64,000 nt of DNA from Lachnospiraceae bacterium UBA5899 (GTDB lineage Bacteria; Bacillota; Clostridia; Lachnospirales; Lachnospiraceae), in contig DJEL01000043.1 in assembly GCA_002432425.1 (NCBI GenBank), forward strand, positions 49,549 through 113,548, written 5' to 3'. Below the pieces are notes generated by a model. The model saw nothing but the letters and a program-made list of their open reading frames with translations. It did no database searches and was not told the DNA's origin. Shown here piece after piece: positions 23,808 to 32,989 of this stretch; position 1 is the stretch's first letter, and every line of letters starts with the position of its first letter. Both the position numbers and the translations under genes were made by a program.

Positions 23808-26764
23808 ACAACACGTATTCTTTATTCTTACGTCAGTCCTATCTGGATGCGTGGGAAGATTATAAACGAACTGTGAACCGTACGGACTTTCCCGTATGGG
23901 ACTATGTGATTTTGACAGCATCCAATGAAGCACAGGCGGAAAGCTACCGCAGACAGATTGCACTCCGCGTGAACAAGGGGCTTTTAACGGACAGGAGCCA
24001 TTATGCGGTATTGCCGGACCCGGACGGTCTTCGTGTGGGCAGCGGCGGTGCGACCTTAAATGTCCTGCGGTATATCAGGCAGCAGAGCGATACGTTTGAA
24101 GGAAAACGGATTTTATGTATTCATTCGGGCGGCGACAGCAAACGGGTGCCGCAGTACAGCGCATTGGGAAAATTGTTTTCGCCTGTGCCGAGGGAGCTTC
24201 CCAATGGCAAACGGTCTACACTCTTTGATGAATTTATGATTGGCATGAGCGGTGTGCCGGCAAGGATGAAGGACGGTATGCTGGTACTGTCCGGAGATGT
24301 GCTGCTTTTGTTCAATCCATTGCAGATTGATGCACCGGCTTCCGGAGCGGCGGCGATTTCTTTTAAGGAAGATGCGGAAACCGGAAAGGACCATGGAGTA
24401 TTTCACATGGATGCAGAAGGGAATGTAGGTGAATTTCTGCACAAGCAGACAGTAGAAACCTTACAAAACCACGGGGCGGTAAATGGACGCGGAAAAGTGG
24501 ATATTGATACCGGTGCGGTGCTTTTCAGTGCGGATATGCTGCAGGAATTGTATGGCCTGGTGGATACGGATGAGAAATTTTCTATGTATGTGAATGAGAA
24601 AGCAAGGCTTTCCTTTTACGGTGACTTTTTATACCCGCTGGCAAGTCAGGCTACGCTGGAGCAGTTTTACCGGGAAAAACCGGAGGGCAGTTTTACACAG
24701 GAACTTCATGACTGCAGAACAGTGCTCTGGCAGGTATTGCATAAATATCGTATGCGTCTGCTTAGGCTTTCTCCGGCGGCATTCATACATTTCGGTACTA
24801 CGCAGGAGCTGCGGGAGCTTATGACAAAGGAAGTGGAGCAGTTTTTCTTTCTGGACTGGAAAAAATGTGTGTCCGGCAGGGAGGTTTCCGATTATGCCGT
24901 AAACAATGCGATGGTGGAAGAAACTTGCAGGATTGGCAGAAACTGCTATATCGAAGATAGTTATATCTGCGGAAAAACAGAAGTGGGCGAAGGAAGTGTG
25001 CTTTCCCATGTTACCGTTTCGGGACAGGTGATACCGGACAATGTGGTTCTGCATGGACTGAAACTGCAGGATGGCAGATTTGTGGTGCGGATTTACGGCG
25101 TGCAGGACAATCCCAAGGAACCGGTATTTTTAGGAAAAGATATCCGCATATTTGAAGAGGTCTTTACCAATGAAGAGCATTCTCTCTGGACGGCGGACAT
25201 ATATCCAATCTGCGATACGATGGAAGAAGCAGTGGCGGCAGCCCTGAATGTCTATGAAATAGCGAAGGGAAGAGGCAATAAGCAGGCATGGAGACAGGCA
25301 GAGAGGACAAGTCTTTGTACTTCTTTTAATCAGGCGGATATGGCAGCCATTTTAGACTGGGAAAGACATCTGCGCCAGACCGTTAAGGTGGAAAAATTAG
25401 TGGAAATTATTCAAAAGGGCGGCACGGTGGAAGAAGCGGAAGCGGTTTTTCGAAATGCGGTTCTCAGTGATTATCAGCTTAATCTGTTAGAGGAAAAGGC
25501 AGCGGGTTCCACGGATGCCGTAAGAACCAGACTTTACTTTTTCCTGGGAAAAATATGGCAGAAAAATAAGCAGGCACCGGTTTCCAAAGCGGAAAATTAT
25601 ATGCAGAGAGCTTTTACGGAAATTCAGAAAACGGTACTTTCCGGTGTCGCAACCTGGCGGCAGGGAGTGCATGCGTTTGCACTTCCCGTTCCGGCTGAGG
25701 AGGAAGTAACGGTGTACCTCCCGCTTCGTGTGAACTTCGGCGGAGGCTGGAGCGATACGCCGCCGTACTGCAACGAGCATGGAGGCACGGTCTTAAATGC
25801 GGCGGTTCTGTTAAACGGCGAGTATCCGGTAGAGGTTTGTGTGCGGCAGCTGCAGGAGCCGAAGGTAATACTGGAAAGTGCGGATATGGGGACTTACGGA
25901 GAATTTACGGATATAGCCGAACTGCAGGACTGCCATAATCCGTTTGATGCGTTTGCCCTGCATAAAGCAGCGCTGATTGCCTGCGGTGTTATTCCGGCAG
26001 AAGGAGGCAGCTTAAACAGCATTACGGACCGGATAGGTGGTTTGTATCTTTCCACCCAGATGCATAATGTACCCAAGGGAAGCGGGCTTGGCACCAGCAG
26101 TATATTAGCAGGTGCCTGTGTAAAGGCTTTGTTTACGTATTTTGGGATTCCCTACACGGAGTCGGATTTGTATAATCATGCCATGTGCATGGAGCAGATT
26201 ATGTCCACCGGCGGCGGGTGGCAGGACCAGGTGGGAGGCATGACGGAAGGGATTAAATACATTACCTCCGCACCCGGAAACAGGCAGGTTTTATCCGTAC
26301 GCCACATTTCGGTTCCGGAGCCTGCACAACGGGAATTGCAGGAAAGATTTGCTCTTATCTATACGGGACAGCGACGGCTTGCCAGAAATCTTCTGCGTGA
26401 TGTTGTGGGCAGATATCTCGGGAACAATCCCGACAGTCTGTATGCACTGGAAGAAATTCAGCGCATGGCAGCCATGATGGTATTTGAACTGGAGAGGGGA
26501 AATATTGACGGTTTTGCAGAGCTTTTGAATAAGCATTGGGAGCTGTCCAAGATGATTGATGCCGGCAGTACCAATACCTGTATTGACCAGATTTTTGCAG
26601 CCATCGAGGATTTGCTGGATGGCAAAATGATATGCGGTGCCGGAGGCGGCGGTTTCCTGCAGGTCATTCTGAAAAAGAATGTAACAAAAGAGATGCTTAG
26701 GGAACGTCTGCATGAGACATTTGAAGATTGCGGCGTGGACGTATGGGATTGTACACTGGTTTAA
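23804..26764 (+). CDS. fkp: Bifunctional fucokinase/GDP-L-fucose pyrophosphorylase
   Basis: A 986-residue fusion. The N-terminal half (to about residue 430) is the pyrophosphorylase, with LRVGSGGATLNVLRY and a left-handed-helix-like segment (IGRNCYIEDSYICGKTEVGEGS). The C-terminal part is a GHMP kinase: VNFGGGWSDTPPY (about 643), VPKGSGLGTSSILAGA (about 757) and GAGGGGFLQVIL (about 945). It converts free L-fucose to fucose-1-phosphate and then GDP-L-fucose, like Bacteroides Fkp. De novo GDP-fucose genes lie just downstream, so both routes are encoded together. Confidence 0.92.
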   Translation: MNNTYSLFLRQSYLDAWEDYKRTVNRTDFPVWDYVILTASNEAQAESYRRQIALRVNKGLLTDRSHYAVLPDPDGLRVGSGGATLNVLRYIRQQSDTFEGKRILCIHSGGDSKRVPQYSALGKLFSPVPRELPNGKRSTLFDEFMIGMSGVPARMKDGMLVLSGDVLLLFNPLQIDAPASGAAAISFKEDAETGKDHGVFHMDAEGNVGEFLHKQTVETLQNHGAVNGRGKVDIDTGAVLFSADMLQELYGLVDTDEKFSMYVNEKARLSFYGDFLYPLASQATLEQFYREKPEGSFTQELHDCRTVLWQVLHKYRMRLLRLSPAAFIHFGTTQELRELMTKEVEQFFFLDWKKCVSGREVSDYAVNNAMVEETCRIGRNCYIEDSYICGKTEVGEGSVLSHVTVSGQVIPDNVVLHGLKLQDGRFVVRIYGVQDNPKEPVFLGKDIRIFEEVFTNEEHSLWTADIYPICDTMEEAVAAALNVYEIAKGRGNKQAWRQAERTSLCTSFNQADMAAILDWERHLRQTVKVEKLVEIIQKGGTVEEAEAVFRNAVLSDYQLNLLEEKAAGSTDAVRTRLYFFLGKIWQKNKQAPVSKAENYMQRAFTEIQKTVLSGVATWRQGVHAFALPVPAEEEVTVYLPLRVNFGGGWSDTPPYCNEHGGTVLNAAVLLNGEYPVEVCVRQLQEPKVILESADMGTYGEFTDIAELQDCHNPFDAFALHKAALIACGVIPAEGGSLNSITDRIGGLYLSTQMHNVPKGSGLGTSSILAGACVKALFTYFGIPYTESDLYNHAMCMEQIMSTGGGWQDQVGGMTEGIKYITSAPGNRQVLSVRHISVPEPAQRELQERFALIYTGQRRLARNLLRDVVGRYLGNNPDSLYALEEIQRMAAMMVFELERGNIDGFAELLNKHWELSKMIDAGSTNTCIDQIFAAIEDLLDGKMICGAGGGGFLQVILKKNVTKEMLRERLHETFEDCGVDVWDCTLV

Positions 26765-26766
26765 TT

Positions 26767-26795
26767 TTGCCAGAATGAAAAAGATATGGTATACT
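26767..26795 (+). promoter_or_regulatory. Promoter of the AraC-family gene
   Basis: TTGCCA (26767-26772), 17-base spacer, TATACT (26790-26795), about 47 bases before the araC-like start and immediately followed by the first copy of a 19-bp repeat. Confidence 0.65.
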
Positions 26796-26814
26796 GAAAC
26801 CAATAAAGTACAAG
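26796..26814 (+). repeat. 19-bp direct repeat, copy 1 (candidate AraC-regulator site)
   Basis: GAAACCAATAAAGTACAAG. A second copy, differing at 2 of 19 positions, lies at 27700-27718 on the other side of the AraC-like gene. This copy begins right after the -10 box, in a position to repress the regulator's own promoter. Confidence 0.6.
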
Positions 26815-26842
26815 ATGAACTGCGTAAAGGATACCGGTATTC

Positions 26843-27700
26843 ATGGATAATTTATTTTCCCCTTCTGCATCCGTAAAATCAGAACGAATTCTTTATACAC
26901 CCACCTCATTTGCGAAAGCTTCTCTCATGCATCTGCAGGAGGTGGGTACTTTGCATGCGGTAAAGCCGCATACATCATCCAGAAGCAATCTTGCCTCTTT
27001 CCTGTGCTTTGCGGTGCGGGAAGGGGAAGGAGAGCTTGTCTGTGAGGAAGAACATTTCCGATTGAAAGCCGGTGACTGTGTATTCTTAAACTGCGAAAAA
27101 GCTTACAGCCACAGCACGGGTGAACATCTCTGGGCGCTTTCCTGGTGCCATTTTTATTCCCAGCTTATGCCGGAAATATATGAAAAGTACAGGGAAAGGG
27201 GCGGCAGACCGGTATTCCGGCCGCAAAATCCCGAAAAATTTTTGAATGTTCTGCAGGAGCTTTATAATCTGGCGAAGTCAACAGATTACATCCGGGACAT
27301 GCGCATCAATGAAGAACTGAACCGGCTGCTGACTCTCCTGATGGAAGAATCCTGGCACCCGGAAAACGGGGAAACATCCGGAAAAAAGAAAGAGATTATT
27401 GCCGTCCGGGAGTATCTGAACGAGCATTTTTCGGAAAAGATAAGTCTGGACGAACTGGAATCCCTTTTTTTTATCAATAAATTTTATCTGACGAAGATTT
27501 TTAAGGAAACGCAGGGCATTACCATCAGCGGTTATATCCTGGAAAAAAGAATTACCCGAGCCAAGCAACTGCTGCGTTTTTCGGACAGAACCATAGAAGA
27601 AATCGGCGGTATGGTGGGAATGCCTGAGCCGGACTATTTCAGCCGCACCTTCAAGAAGGTGGAAGGCATCAGCCCCAGGGAATATCGGAAACAATGGTAG
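26843..27700 (+). CDS. AraC-family transcriptional regulator with cupin sensor domain
   Basis: A 285-residue regulator. The N-terminal half is a cupin-like sugar-sensing domain (CFAVREGEGELVCEEEHFRLKAGDCVFLNC). The C-terminal hundred residues carry both AraC helix-turn-helix motifs (ISLDELESLFFINKFYLTKIFKETQGITISGYI and TIEEIGGMVGMPEPDYFSRTFKKVEGISPREYRK). Placed between fkp and gmd, it probably controls GDP-fucose synthesis; a matching 19-bp repeat before its own gene and before gmd supports this. Confidence 0.93.
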   Translation: MDNLFSPSASVKSERILYTPTSFAKASLMHLQEVGTLHAVKPHTSSRSNLASFLCFAVREGEGELVCEEEHFRLKAGDCVFLNCEKAYSHSTGEHLWALSWCHFYSQLMPEIYEKYRERGGRPVFRPQNPEKFLNVLQELYNLAKSTDYIRDMRINEELNRLLTLLMEESWHPENGETSGKKKEIIAVREYLNEHFSEKISLDELESLFFINKFYLTKIFKETQGITISGYILEKRITRAKQLLRFSDRTIEEIGGMVGMPEPDYFSRTFKKVEGISPREYRKQW

Positions 27701-27718
27701 AAACCAATATAATACAAG
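27700..27718 (+). repeat. 19-bp direct repeat, copy 2, upstream of gmd
   Basis: GAAACCAATATAATACAAG, 17 of 19 identical to copy 1 at 26796. It contains a perfect TATAAT (27708-27713) with no good -35 upstream, as expected of an activator-dependent promoter, and lies about 113 bases before the gmd start. Confidence 0.6.
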
Positions 27719-27830
27719 TTTATGGCAAAATAATGAATGTTACAGGAGACGTTCCTGGTGTAAGCTATAAGCATTGACAGACTGAGTTGGCAGAAAAGAC
27801 AGACAAAACTTTGGAAAGGAATATAAATAT

Positions 27831-28889
27831 ATGAAAAAAGCGCTTATTACGGGCATTACGGGACAGGACGGTTCCTATCTGGCAGAGTTTTTACTGGAAA
27901 AAGGGTATGAGGTTCACGGTATTGTCCGCCGTGCGTCCATTTCCAATACCGCACGAATTGACCATTTAATAACAAAAAATGCCATTACCTTACATGACGG
28001 CGATTTATCCGACTCCTCCGGACTTATCCGTATTATCGGGGAACTGCAGCCGGATGAAATTTACAATCTGGCGGCACAGAGCCATGTGCAGGTTTCCTTT
28101 GATGCGCCGGAGTATTCCGGAGATGTGGATGCACTTGGCGTGCTCCGCGTTTTAGAGGCGGTCCGTGTCTGCGGTCTTGTGAAGAAAACGAAGGTATATC
28201 AGGCATCTACTTCCGAACTTTACGGAAAAGTAGAAGAAGTTCCCCAGAGGGAAACGACTCCGTTCCATCCGTACAGCCCCTATGCGGTTGCCAAGCAGTA
28301 CGGTTTCTGGATGGTGAAGGAATACCGGGAGGCATACGGAATGTTTGCGGTAAACGGTATTTTATTTAATCATGAGTCCGAACGCCGCGGAGAAAATTTT
28401 GTTACCAGAAAAATCACGCTGGCTGCGGGAAGAATTGGCGAAGGTCTGCAGGATCATCTGGAACTGGGAAATATGGATTCTTTACGTGACTGGGGATATG
28501 CAAAGGACTATGTGGAATGCATGTGGCTGATTATGCAGCAGGATAAACCGGATGATTTCGTAATCGCAACGGGTGTACAGCATACAGTCCGTGATTTTAC
28601 GGAAAAGGCTTTTGCGGCAAACGGCATTACCATCCGTTGGGAAGGCACCGGATTGGAAGAAAAGGGTTACGATGCCGTTACCGGTAAAATGCTCGTATGT
28701 GTAAATCCGGCATGGTTCCGGCCCACCGATGTGGATAACCTCTGGGGCGACCCGACCAAGGCAAAAACGGTTCTGGGCTGGAATCCCCAGAAGACCAGCT
28801 ACGAGGAACTGGTAAAGATTATGGCGGAGCATGACAGAAAACTTGCAAAAAGAGAAAAAGTTCTGCGTGACAGTGAAAGGTGCGATTAG
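27831..28889 (+). CDS. gmd: GDP-mannose 4,6-dehydratase
   Basis: A 352-residue short-chain dehydrogenase-type enzyme forming GDP-4-keto-6-deoxymannose, first step of de novo GDP-L-fucose synthesis. GITGQDGSYLAEFLLEKGYEVHG is the NADP-binding motif; STSELYGKVEEVPQRE and PYSPYAVAKQYG give the catalytic Ser/Thr, Tyr and Lys; NHESERRGENFVTRKI is the family signature. GGAAAGG lies before the ATG. fcl and manC follow closely. Confidence 0.96.
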   Translation: MKKALITGITGQDGSYLAEFLLEKGYEVHGIVRRASISNTARIDHLITKNAITLHDGDLSDSSGLIRIIGELQPDEIYNLAAQSHVQVSFDAPEYSGDVDALGVLRVLEAVRVCGLVKKTKVYQASTSELYGKVEEVPQRETTPFHPYSPYAVAKQYGFWMVKEYREAYGMFAVNGILFNHESERRGENFVTRKITLAAGRIGEGLQDHLELGNMDSLRDWGYAKDYVECMWLIMQQDKPDDFVIATGVQHTVRDFTEKAFAANGITIRWEGTGLEEKGYDAVTGKMLVCVNPAWFRPTDVDNLWGDPTKAKTVLGWNPQKTSYEELVKIMAEHDRKLAKREKVLRDSERCD

Positions 28890-28893
28890 GGAA

Positions 28894-29838
28894 ATGATGG
28901 ATAAAAATGCAAAAATATATGTGGCGGGCCACAGAGGAATGGTTGGCTCCGCTATTGTAAGGGAACTGGAAAGACAGGGTTACACCAACATTGTGACTCG
29001 GACTCACAAGGAGTTAAACCTTTGCAGACAGGATGATGTGGAAAAATTTTTCGCGGAGGAAAAGCCGGAATATGTTTTCCTGGCAGCAGCCAAGGTGGGC
29101 GGTATTGTGGCAAACGAAGAAGCGCTTGCGGACTTCATGTATGACAACATGACACTGGAAATGAACGTCATTCATTCCGCATGGCAGAACGGCTGCAAGA
29201 AGTTGGAATTTTTGGGTTCTTCCTGCATTTACCCACGTATGGCGCCGCAGCCCATGAAGGAAGACTGCCTGCTTACCGGTGAACTGGAAAAAACAAATGA
29301 AGCGTATGCACTGGCGAAAATCAGCGGCCTGAAATACTGTGAATTTCTGAACCGACAGTATGGTACGGACTATATCAGTGTGATGCCGACCAACCTTTAC
29401 GGCCCCAATGACAACTATCATCCGACACACAGTCATGTGCTGCCGGCGCTGATTCGCCGTTTCCACGAAGCAAAAGTAAACGGGTTAACGGAAGTGACCT
29501 GCTGGGGAGACGGTTCTCCGCTGCGCGAATTTTTGTATGTGGATGATTTGGCAAATCTGTGCGTATTTTTAATGAACCATTATTCCGGCAATGAAACCGT
29601 AAATGCGGGAACCGGCAAGGAGCTCACCATTAAAGAACTGACGGAAATGGTAGCGGAGGTTATCGGCTATACGGGCGAAATCAAGTGGGATACCACAAAA
29701 CCCAACGGCACGCCCCGCAAGCTTCTGGATGTTTCCAAGGCAGCCAATTTAGGCTGGACTTATAAAACCGAGTTAAAGGACGGTATTCGCCTGGCATATG
29801 AGGATTTCTTAAACAATCCCATGCGTGCGGAAAGGTAA
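28894..29838 (+). CDS. fcl: GDP-L-fucose synthase
   Basis: A 314-residue epimerase/reductase turning GDP-4-keto-6-deoxymannose into GDP-L-fucose. Motifs: IYVAGHRGMVGSAI (nucleotide binding), LGSSCIYPRMAPQPM (catalytic Ser/Cys), YALAKISGLKYCEFLN (Tyr-x3-Lys). An open frame extends upstream into gmd, but two adjacent ATGs at 28894 and 28897 give the family start; the gap to gmd is 4 bp, so translation is likely coupled. Confidence 0.96.
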   Translation: MMDKNAKIYVAGHRGMVGSAIVRELERQGYTNIVTRTHKELNLCRQDDVEKFFAEEKPEYVFLAAAKVGGIVANEEALADFMYDNMTLEMNVIHSAWQNGCKKLEFLGSSCIYPRMAPQPMKEDCLLTGELEKTNEAYALAKISGLKYCEFLNRQYGTDYISVMPTNLYGPNDNYHPTHSHVLPALIRRFHEAKVNGLTEVTCWGDGSPLREFLYVDDLANLCVFLMNHYSGNETVNAGTGKELTIKELTEMVAEVIGYTGEIKWDTTKPNGTPRKLLDVSKAANLGWTYKTELKDGIRLAYEDFLNNPMRAER

Positions 29839-29844
29839 GGAAAT

Positions 29845-31188
29845 ATGAACATTATTTTATTGTCGGGCGGTTCCGGTCAGCGTCTCTGGCCGCTTTCCAA
29901 TGATATCCGTTCCAAACAGTTCATTAAAATTTTCCACAACCCTTCGGGGGAAGCGGAGTCCATGGTGCAGAGGGTATACCGTCAGATAAAGGAAGTGGAC
30001 AGTGAGGCAACGGTCACTATTGCAACTTCCAAGACGCAGGTTTCTTCCATTCATAACCAGTTGGGACCGGATGTGGGAATCAGTGTGGAGCCTTGCAGAA
30101 AGGACACCTTTCCGGCGATTGCCCTGGCGGCGGTGTATTTAAGAGATAAAAAGGGAGTGCCGGAAGAGGAAGCGGTGGTTATCTGCCCGGTTGATCCTTA
30201 TGTGGAAAACGACTATTTTCTTGCCATAGAAAAACTGACTTCCCTTGCGGCGGACAGCAGCGCCAACCTGCTTTTAATGGGCATGGAACCGACCTATCCC
30301 AGTGAGAAATACGGTTATATTATCCCGGAGTCCAAGGATGCGGTGAGCAGGGTTTCCATGTTTAAGGAAAAACCGGACAAAGAAACGGCGGAAAAGTATA
30401 TTTTGCAGGGAGCACTCTGGAACGGCGGCGTGTTTGCCTTCCGCCTGGGTTATGTTTTAAGGCGGGCACATGAACTGATTGATTTTACGGACTATCAGGA
30501 TTTATATAATAAGTATGACACTCTGCAGAAAATCAGCTTTGACTATGCGGTGGTGGAGCATGAACCTGCCATCGAAGTGATGCGTTTTGCAGGTACCTGG
30601 AAGGATTTGGGTACCTGGAATACCCTGACGGAAGCCATGGACACACAGGCGGTCGGCGAAGCATTATTTAATGAAAACTGCAGCAATGTGCATGTGGTGA
30701 ACGAACTGAATGTGCCCATTTTGTGCATGGGACTTAAAGATGTGGTGGTTTCGGCAAGTCCCGACGGCATTCTGGTATCCAATAAAGAACAGTCAAGCTA
30801 CATCAAACCTTTTGTGGACAGTCTGGACCACAGGGTTATGTTTGCGGAGAAATCCTGGGGCAGTTTCCGGGTGCTGGATGTGGGGAAGGAAAGCCTGACC
30901 ATTAAAGTGACCTTAAATCCGGGGCACAGCATGAATTACCACAGCCATGACCACCGGGATGAGGTGTGGACAGTCATTCAGGGTACCGGCCGTGCGATTA
31001 TCGGTATCAAGGAGCAGGTGGTCGGTGTGGGCGATGTGATTACCATGCCCGCCGGCAGCAGGCATACCATCATTGCGGAAACGGAGCTGCAGCTTATCGA
31101 GGTGCAGATTGGTAAGGACATCAGCGTCCATGACAAGCACAAGCATGAGCTGAAAATGGATAAGGAAAATCAAAAGGATAATAAGTAA
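29845..31188 (+). CDS. manC: Mannose-1-phosphate guanylyltransferase
   Basis: A 447-residue enzyme making GDP-mannose from mannose-1-phosphate and GTP. The nucleotidyltransferase motif LLSGGSGQRLWPLSNDIRSKQF opens the protein; FKEKPDKETAEKY and WNGGVFAFRLG follow; the last 110 residues form a cupin domain (NYHSHDHRDEVWTVIQGTGRAIIG) as in ManC/type II isomerase fusions. It supplies the substrate for Gmd. Six bp after fcl, with TAAGGAAAT before the ATG. Confidence 0.95.
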   Translation: MNIILLSGGSGQRLWPLSNDIRSKQFIKIFHNPSGEAESMVQRVYRQIKEVDSEATVTIATSKTQVSSIHNQLGPDVGISVEPCRKDTFPAIALAAVYLRDKKGVPEEEAVVICPVDPYVENDYFLAIEKLTSLAADSSANLLLMGMEPTYPSEKYGYIIPESKDAVSRVSMFKEKPDKETAEKYILQGALWNGGVFAFRLGYVLRRAHELIDFTDYQDLYNKYDTLQKISFDYAVVEHEPAIEVMRFAGTWKDLGTWNTLTEAMDTQAVGEALFNENCSNVHVVNELNVPILCMGLKDVVVSASPDGILVSNKEQSSYIKPFVDSLDHRVMFAEKSWGSFRVLDVGKESLTIKVTLNPGHSMNYHSHDHRDEVWTVIQGTGRAIIGIKEQVVGVGDVITMPAGSRHTIIAETELQLIEVQIGKDISVHDKHKHELKMDKENQKDNK

Positions 31189-31219
31189 ATTGATAGAAAA
31201 TTGTATATTTTTTTCAGGA

Positions 31220-31262
31220 CAGGGCATAACAAGCAGGTGTAGAACTTTCTTGTTATGCCCTG
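31220..31262 (+). terminator. Long hairpin after manC, probable terminator
   Basis: CAGGGCATAACAAG (31220-31233) and CTTGTTATGCCCTG (31249-31262) pair over 14 bp. The following T run is short (TTTG), so termination strength is uncertain; the hairpin still separates the fucose operon from spoVAA. Confidence 0.6.
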
Positions 31263-31393
31263 TTTGCTTGAAGGATAGTGGGCTTATTAGGAATACTTAT
31301 GGAAAGAAGCTCTTGTTTTGCATTTTTAGGCAGAAATTTTTGAGCGTTTACACTTTATCGTGAAGAAAAGACAGGGACTTTGGAGGATGCATT

Positions 31394-32023
31394 ATGGCGG
31401 GAACAGTCTGCTATCTTAAATTACACCGTAACATGGAGGTCATGGAGGACTCGGTATTCCTAAAGGATGTGGGGAGTGTTTACTGTGCGGACAAGACGGT
31501 CACGGCGAAAGTAAAAAGCATGAAACTGCATCATTTTGAAAAGGGACAGGGCAGCCGGTGCGTTATCAGCGTGCTGAAGATTACCGAAATGATTGAGGAA
31601 CTTTGCCCCCAGGTGACGGTGCAGAGTGTGGGAGAAACCGATGTTGTGGCGGAATGGGTGCAGGTTTCCAGACACAAAAAAGCAAAGGAATTCTGGAAAA
31701 TTCTGCTGGTTTCCGTCATTAGTTTTTTCGGCACCGCTTTTACCATTATGGCGTACCACAACGACATCGGCATTGTGAATGTGTTTTCGCAAATTCACCG
31801 TATTGTGATGGGAACGGAGCCGACAGGAATTTCGGTACTGGAGGTTTCTTATTCCGTGGGACTGTCCCTGGGAATCATTGTATTCTTTAACCATGTGGGA
31901 AAAAGGCGTATTACCACGGACCCGACACCCATTGAAGTGGAAATGCGCAAATACGAAGCCGATGTCAATACCACATTAGTGGACATGGCGGACAGGGAGG
32001 GCAAAACCATCGATGTGGGGTAG
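31394..32023 (+). CDS. spoVAA: Stage V sporulation protein AA
   Basis: A 209-residue membrane protein matching SpoVAA: a soluble N-terminal domain (VYLK-like YLKLHRNMEV, DSVFLKDVGSVYC) and two C-terminal membrane segments (ILLVSVISFFGTAFTIMAYHNDIGIVNVF and a second near residue 150). SpoVA proteins move calcium dipicolinate into the forespore and out at germination. GGAGG precedes the ATG; its end overlaps spoVAB by 11 bp. Confidence 0.88.
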   Translation: MAGTVCYLKLHRNMEVMEDSVFLKDVGSVYCADKTVTAKVKSMKLHHFEKGQGSRCVISVLKITEMIEELCPQVTVQSVGETDVVAEWVQVSRHKKAKEFWKILLVSVISFFGTAFTIMAYHNDIGIVNVFSQIHRIVMGTEPTGISVLEVSYSVGLSLGIIVFFNHVGKRRITTDPTPIEVEMRKYEADVNTTLVDMADREGKTIDVG

Positions 32024-32492
32024 CTTATTTTTAATAGTATTCGGGACAAGCTTTGGACTGCTGGCGGCTGCGGGTGTTTTTACCGTTCTCGTTGCCGTGG
32101 GAATTGTCCCCCGGTTTGCCGGGAAAACACACACGGCAGAGCATGTGCTTCTCTATGAGGACATGGTAATCTGGGGAACCGTAGCGGGCTGTATTGTCAG
32201 TATTTTTGAACGGTACTTTCATATCGGCACCCGGCTGTTTCAAATGGGTGTGCCATTTTCCGTGGTGCAGGTGGGCGGTAATATTGTGACGGGTATGATT
32301 GGACTATTTTCCGGTATGTTTATCGGATGCCTGGCGCTTGCCATTGCGGAAATGTTGGACAGCATTCCCATTTTTGCAAGACGCATTGGCTTCCGGCATG
32401 GTCTCGGAGCAGCCATCTGCGCCATGGCAGCGGGAAAATTGATAGGTTCGCTGATGTATTTTTATTTGCGTGTACATGAAGTGGTGAAATAA
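32013..32492 (+). CDS. spoVAB: Stage V sporulation protein AB
   Basis: A 159-residue polytopic membrane protein with about five segments, opening LFLIVFGTSFGLLAAAGVFTVLVAVGIVPR and ending near FRHGLGAAICAMAAGKLIGSL, consistent with SpoVAB. It overlaps spoVAA by 11 bp and precedes spoVAC by 11 bp, showing translational coupling within the operon. Confidence 0.87.
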   Translation: MWGSLFLIVFGTSFGLLAAAGVFTVLVAVGIVPRFAGKTHTAEHVLLYEDMVIWGTVAGCIVSIFERYFHIGTRLFQMGVPFSVVQVGGNIVTGMIGLFSGMFIGCLALAIAEMLDSIPIFARRIGFRHGLGAAICAMAAGKLIGSLMYFYLRVHEVVK

Positions 32493-32503
32493 GGAGGTAT
32501 TTT

Positions 32504-32989
32504 ATGGACGAACAGGTTACCGGACGAACGATTGAAGAGAAAAAACAGAATTACGAAGAATATGTAAAGGGCATGACGCCGACACACAATCTTTTTGCGC
32601 AGATGGGAAAGGCATTCCTCACCGGCGGCATTATATGCCTGATTGGACAGTGCATTTTGAATTACTGCACGAATATGATGGGCATGGAAAAAGAGGTGGC
32701 TGCCACAATCTGTACATTGCTTCTGATTTTGTGCAGTGTTATCCTGACCGGCTTTAACATCTATCCCTGCATTGTAAAGTGGGGCGGCGCCGGTGCGCTG
32801 GTGCCCATTACCGGTTTTGCCAATTCCGTGGCGGCGCCTGCCATTGAATTCAAAAAAGAAGGCTGGGTCTTTGGCGTAGGCTGCAAAATCTTCTCCATTG
32901 CCGGACCGGTTATCCTTTACGGCATCTTTACAAGCTGGGTGCTGGGGCTGGGATACTGGATTTTGAAAATAACTGGGGTGATTGGGTAA
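32504..32989 (+). CDS. spoVAC: Stage V sporulation protein AC
   Basis: A 161-residue membrane protein. An amphipathic N-terminus (KKQNYEEYVKGMTPTHNLFAQ) is followed by four membrane segments with the conserved PCIVKWGGAGALVPITGFANSV and FKKEGWVFGVG. SpoVAC forms a mechanosensitive channel in the inner spore membrane. AAGGAGG precedes the ATG. The usual next genes spoVAD and spoVAE are not here but at 48.98 and 51.4 kb. Confidence 0.95.
   Translation: MDEQVTGRTIEEKKQNYEEYVKGMTPTHNLFAQMGKAFLTGGIICLIGQCILNYCTNMMGMEKEVAATICTLLLILCSVILTGFNIYPCIVKWGGAGALVPITGFANSVAAPAIEFKKEGWVFGVGCKIFSIAGPVILYGIFTSWVLGLGYWILKITGVIG

Noticed and set aside
27774..27779. TTGACA upstream of gmd
   Set aside because: The -10 position reads AGACAG. 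The TATAAT inside the 19-bp repeat is a better candidate.
31220..31262. Hairpin after manC as a regulatory RNA
   Set aside because: Its place between two operons and simple stem fit a terminator better, even though the T run is short.
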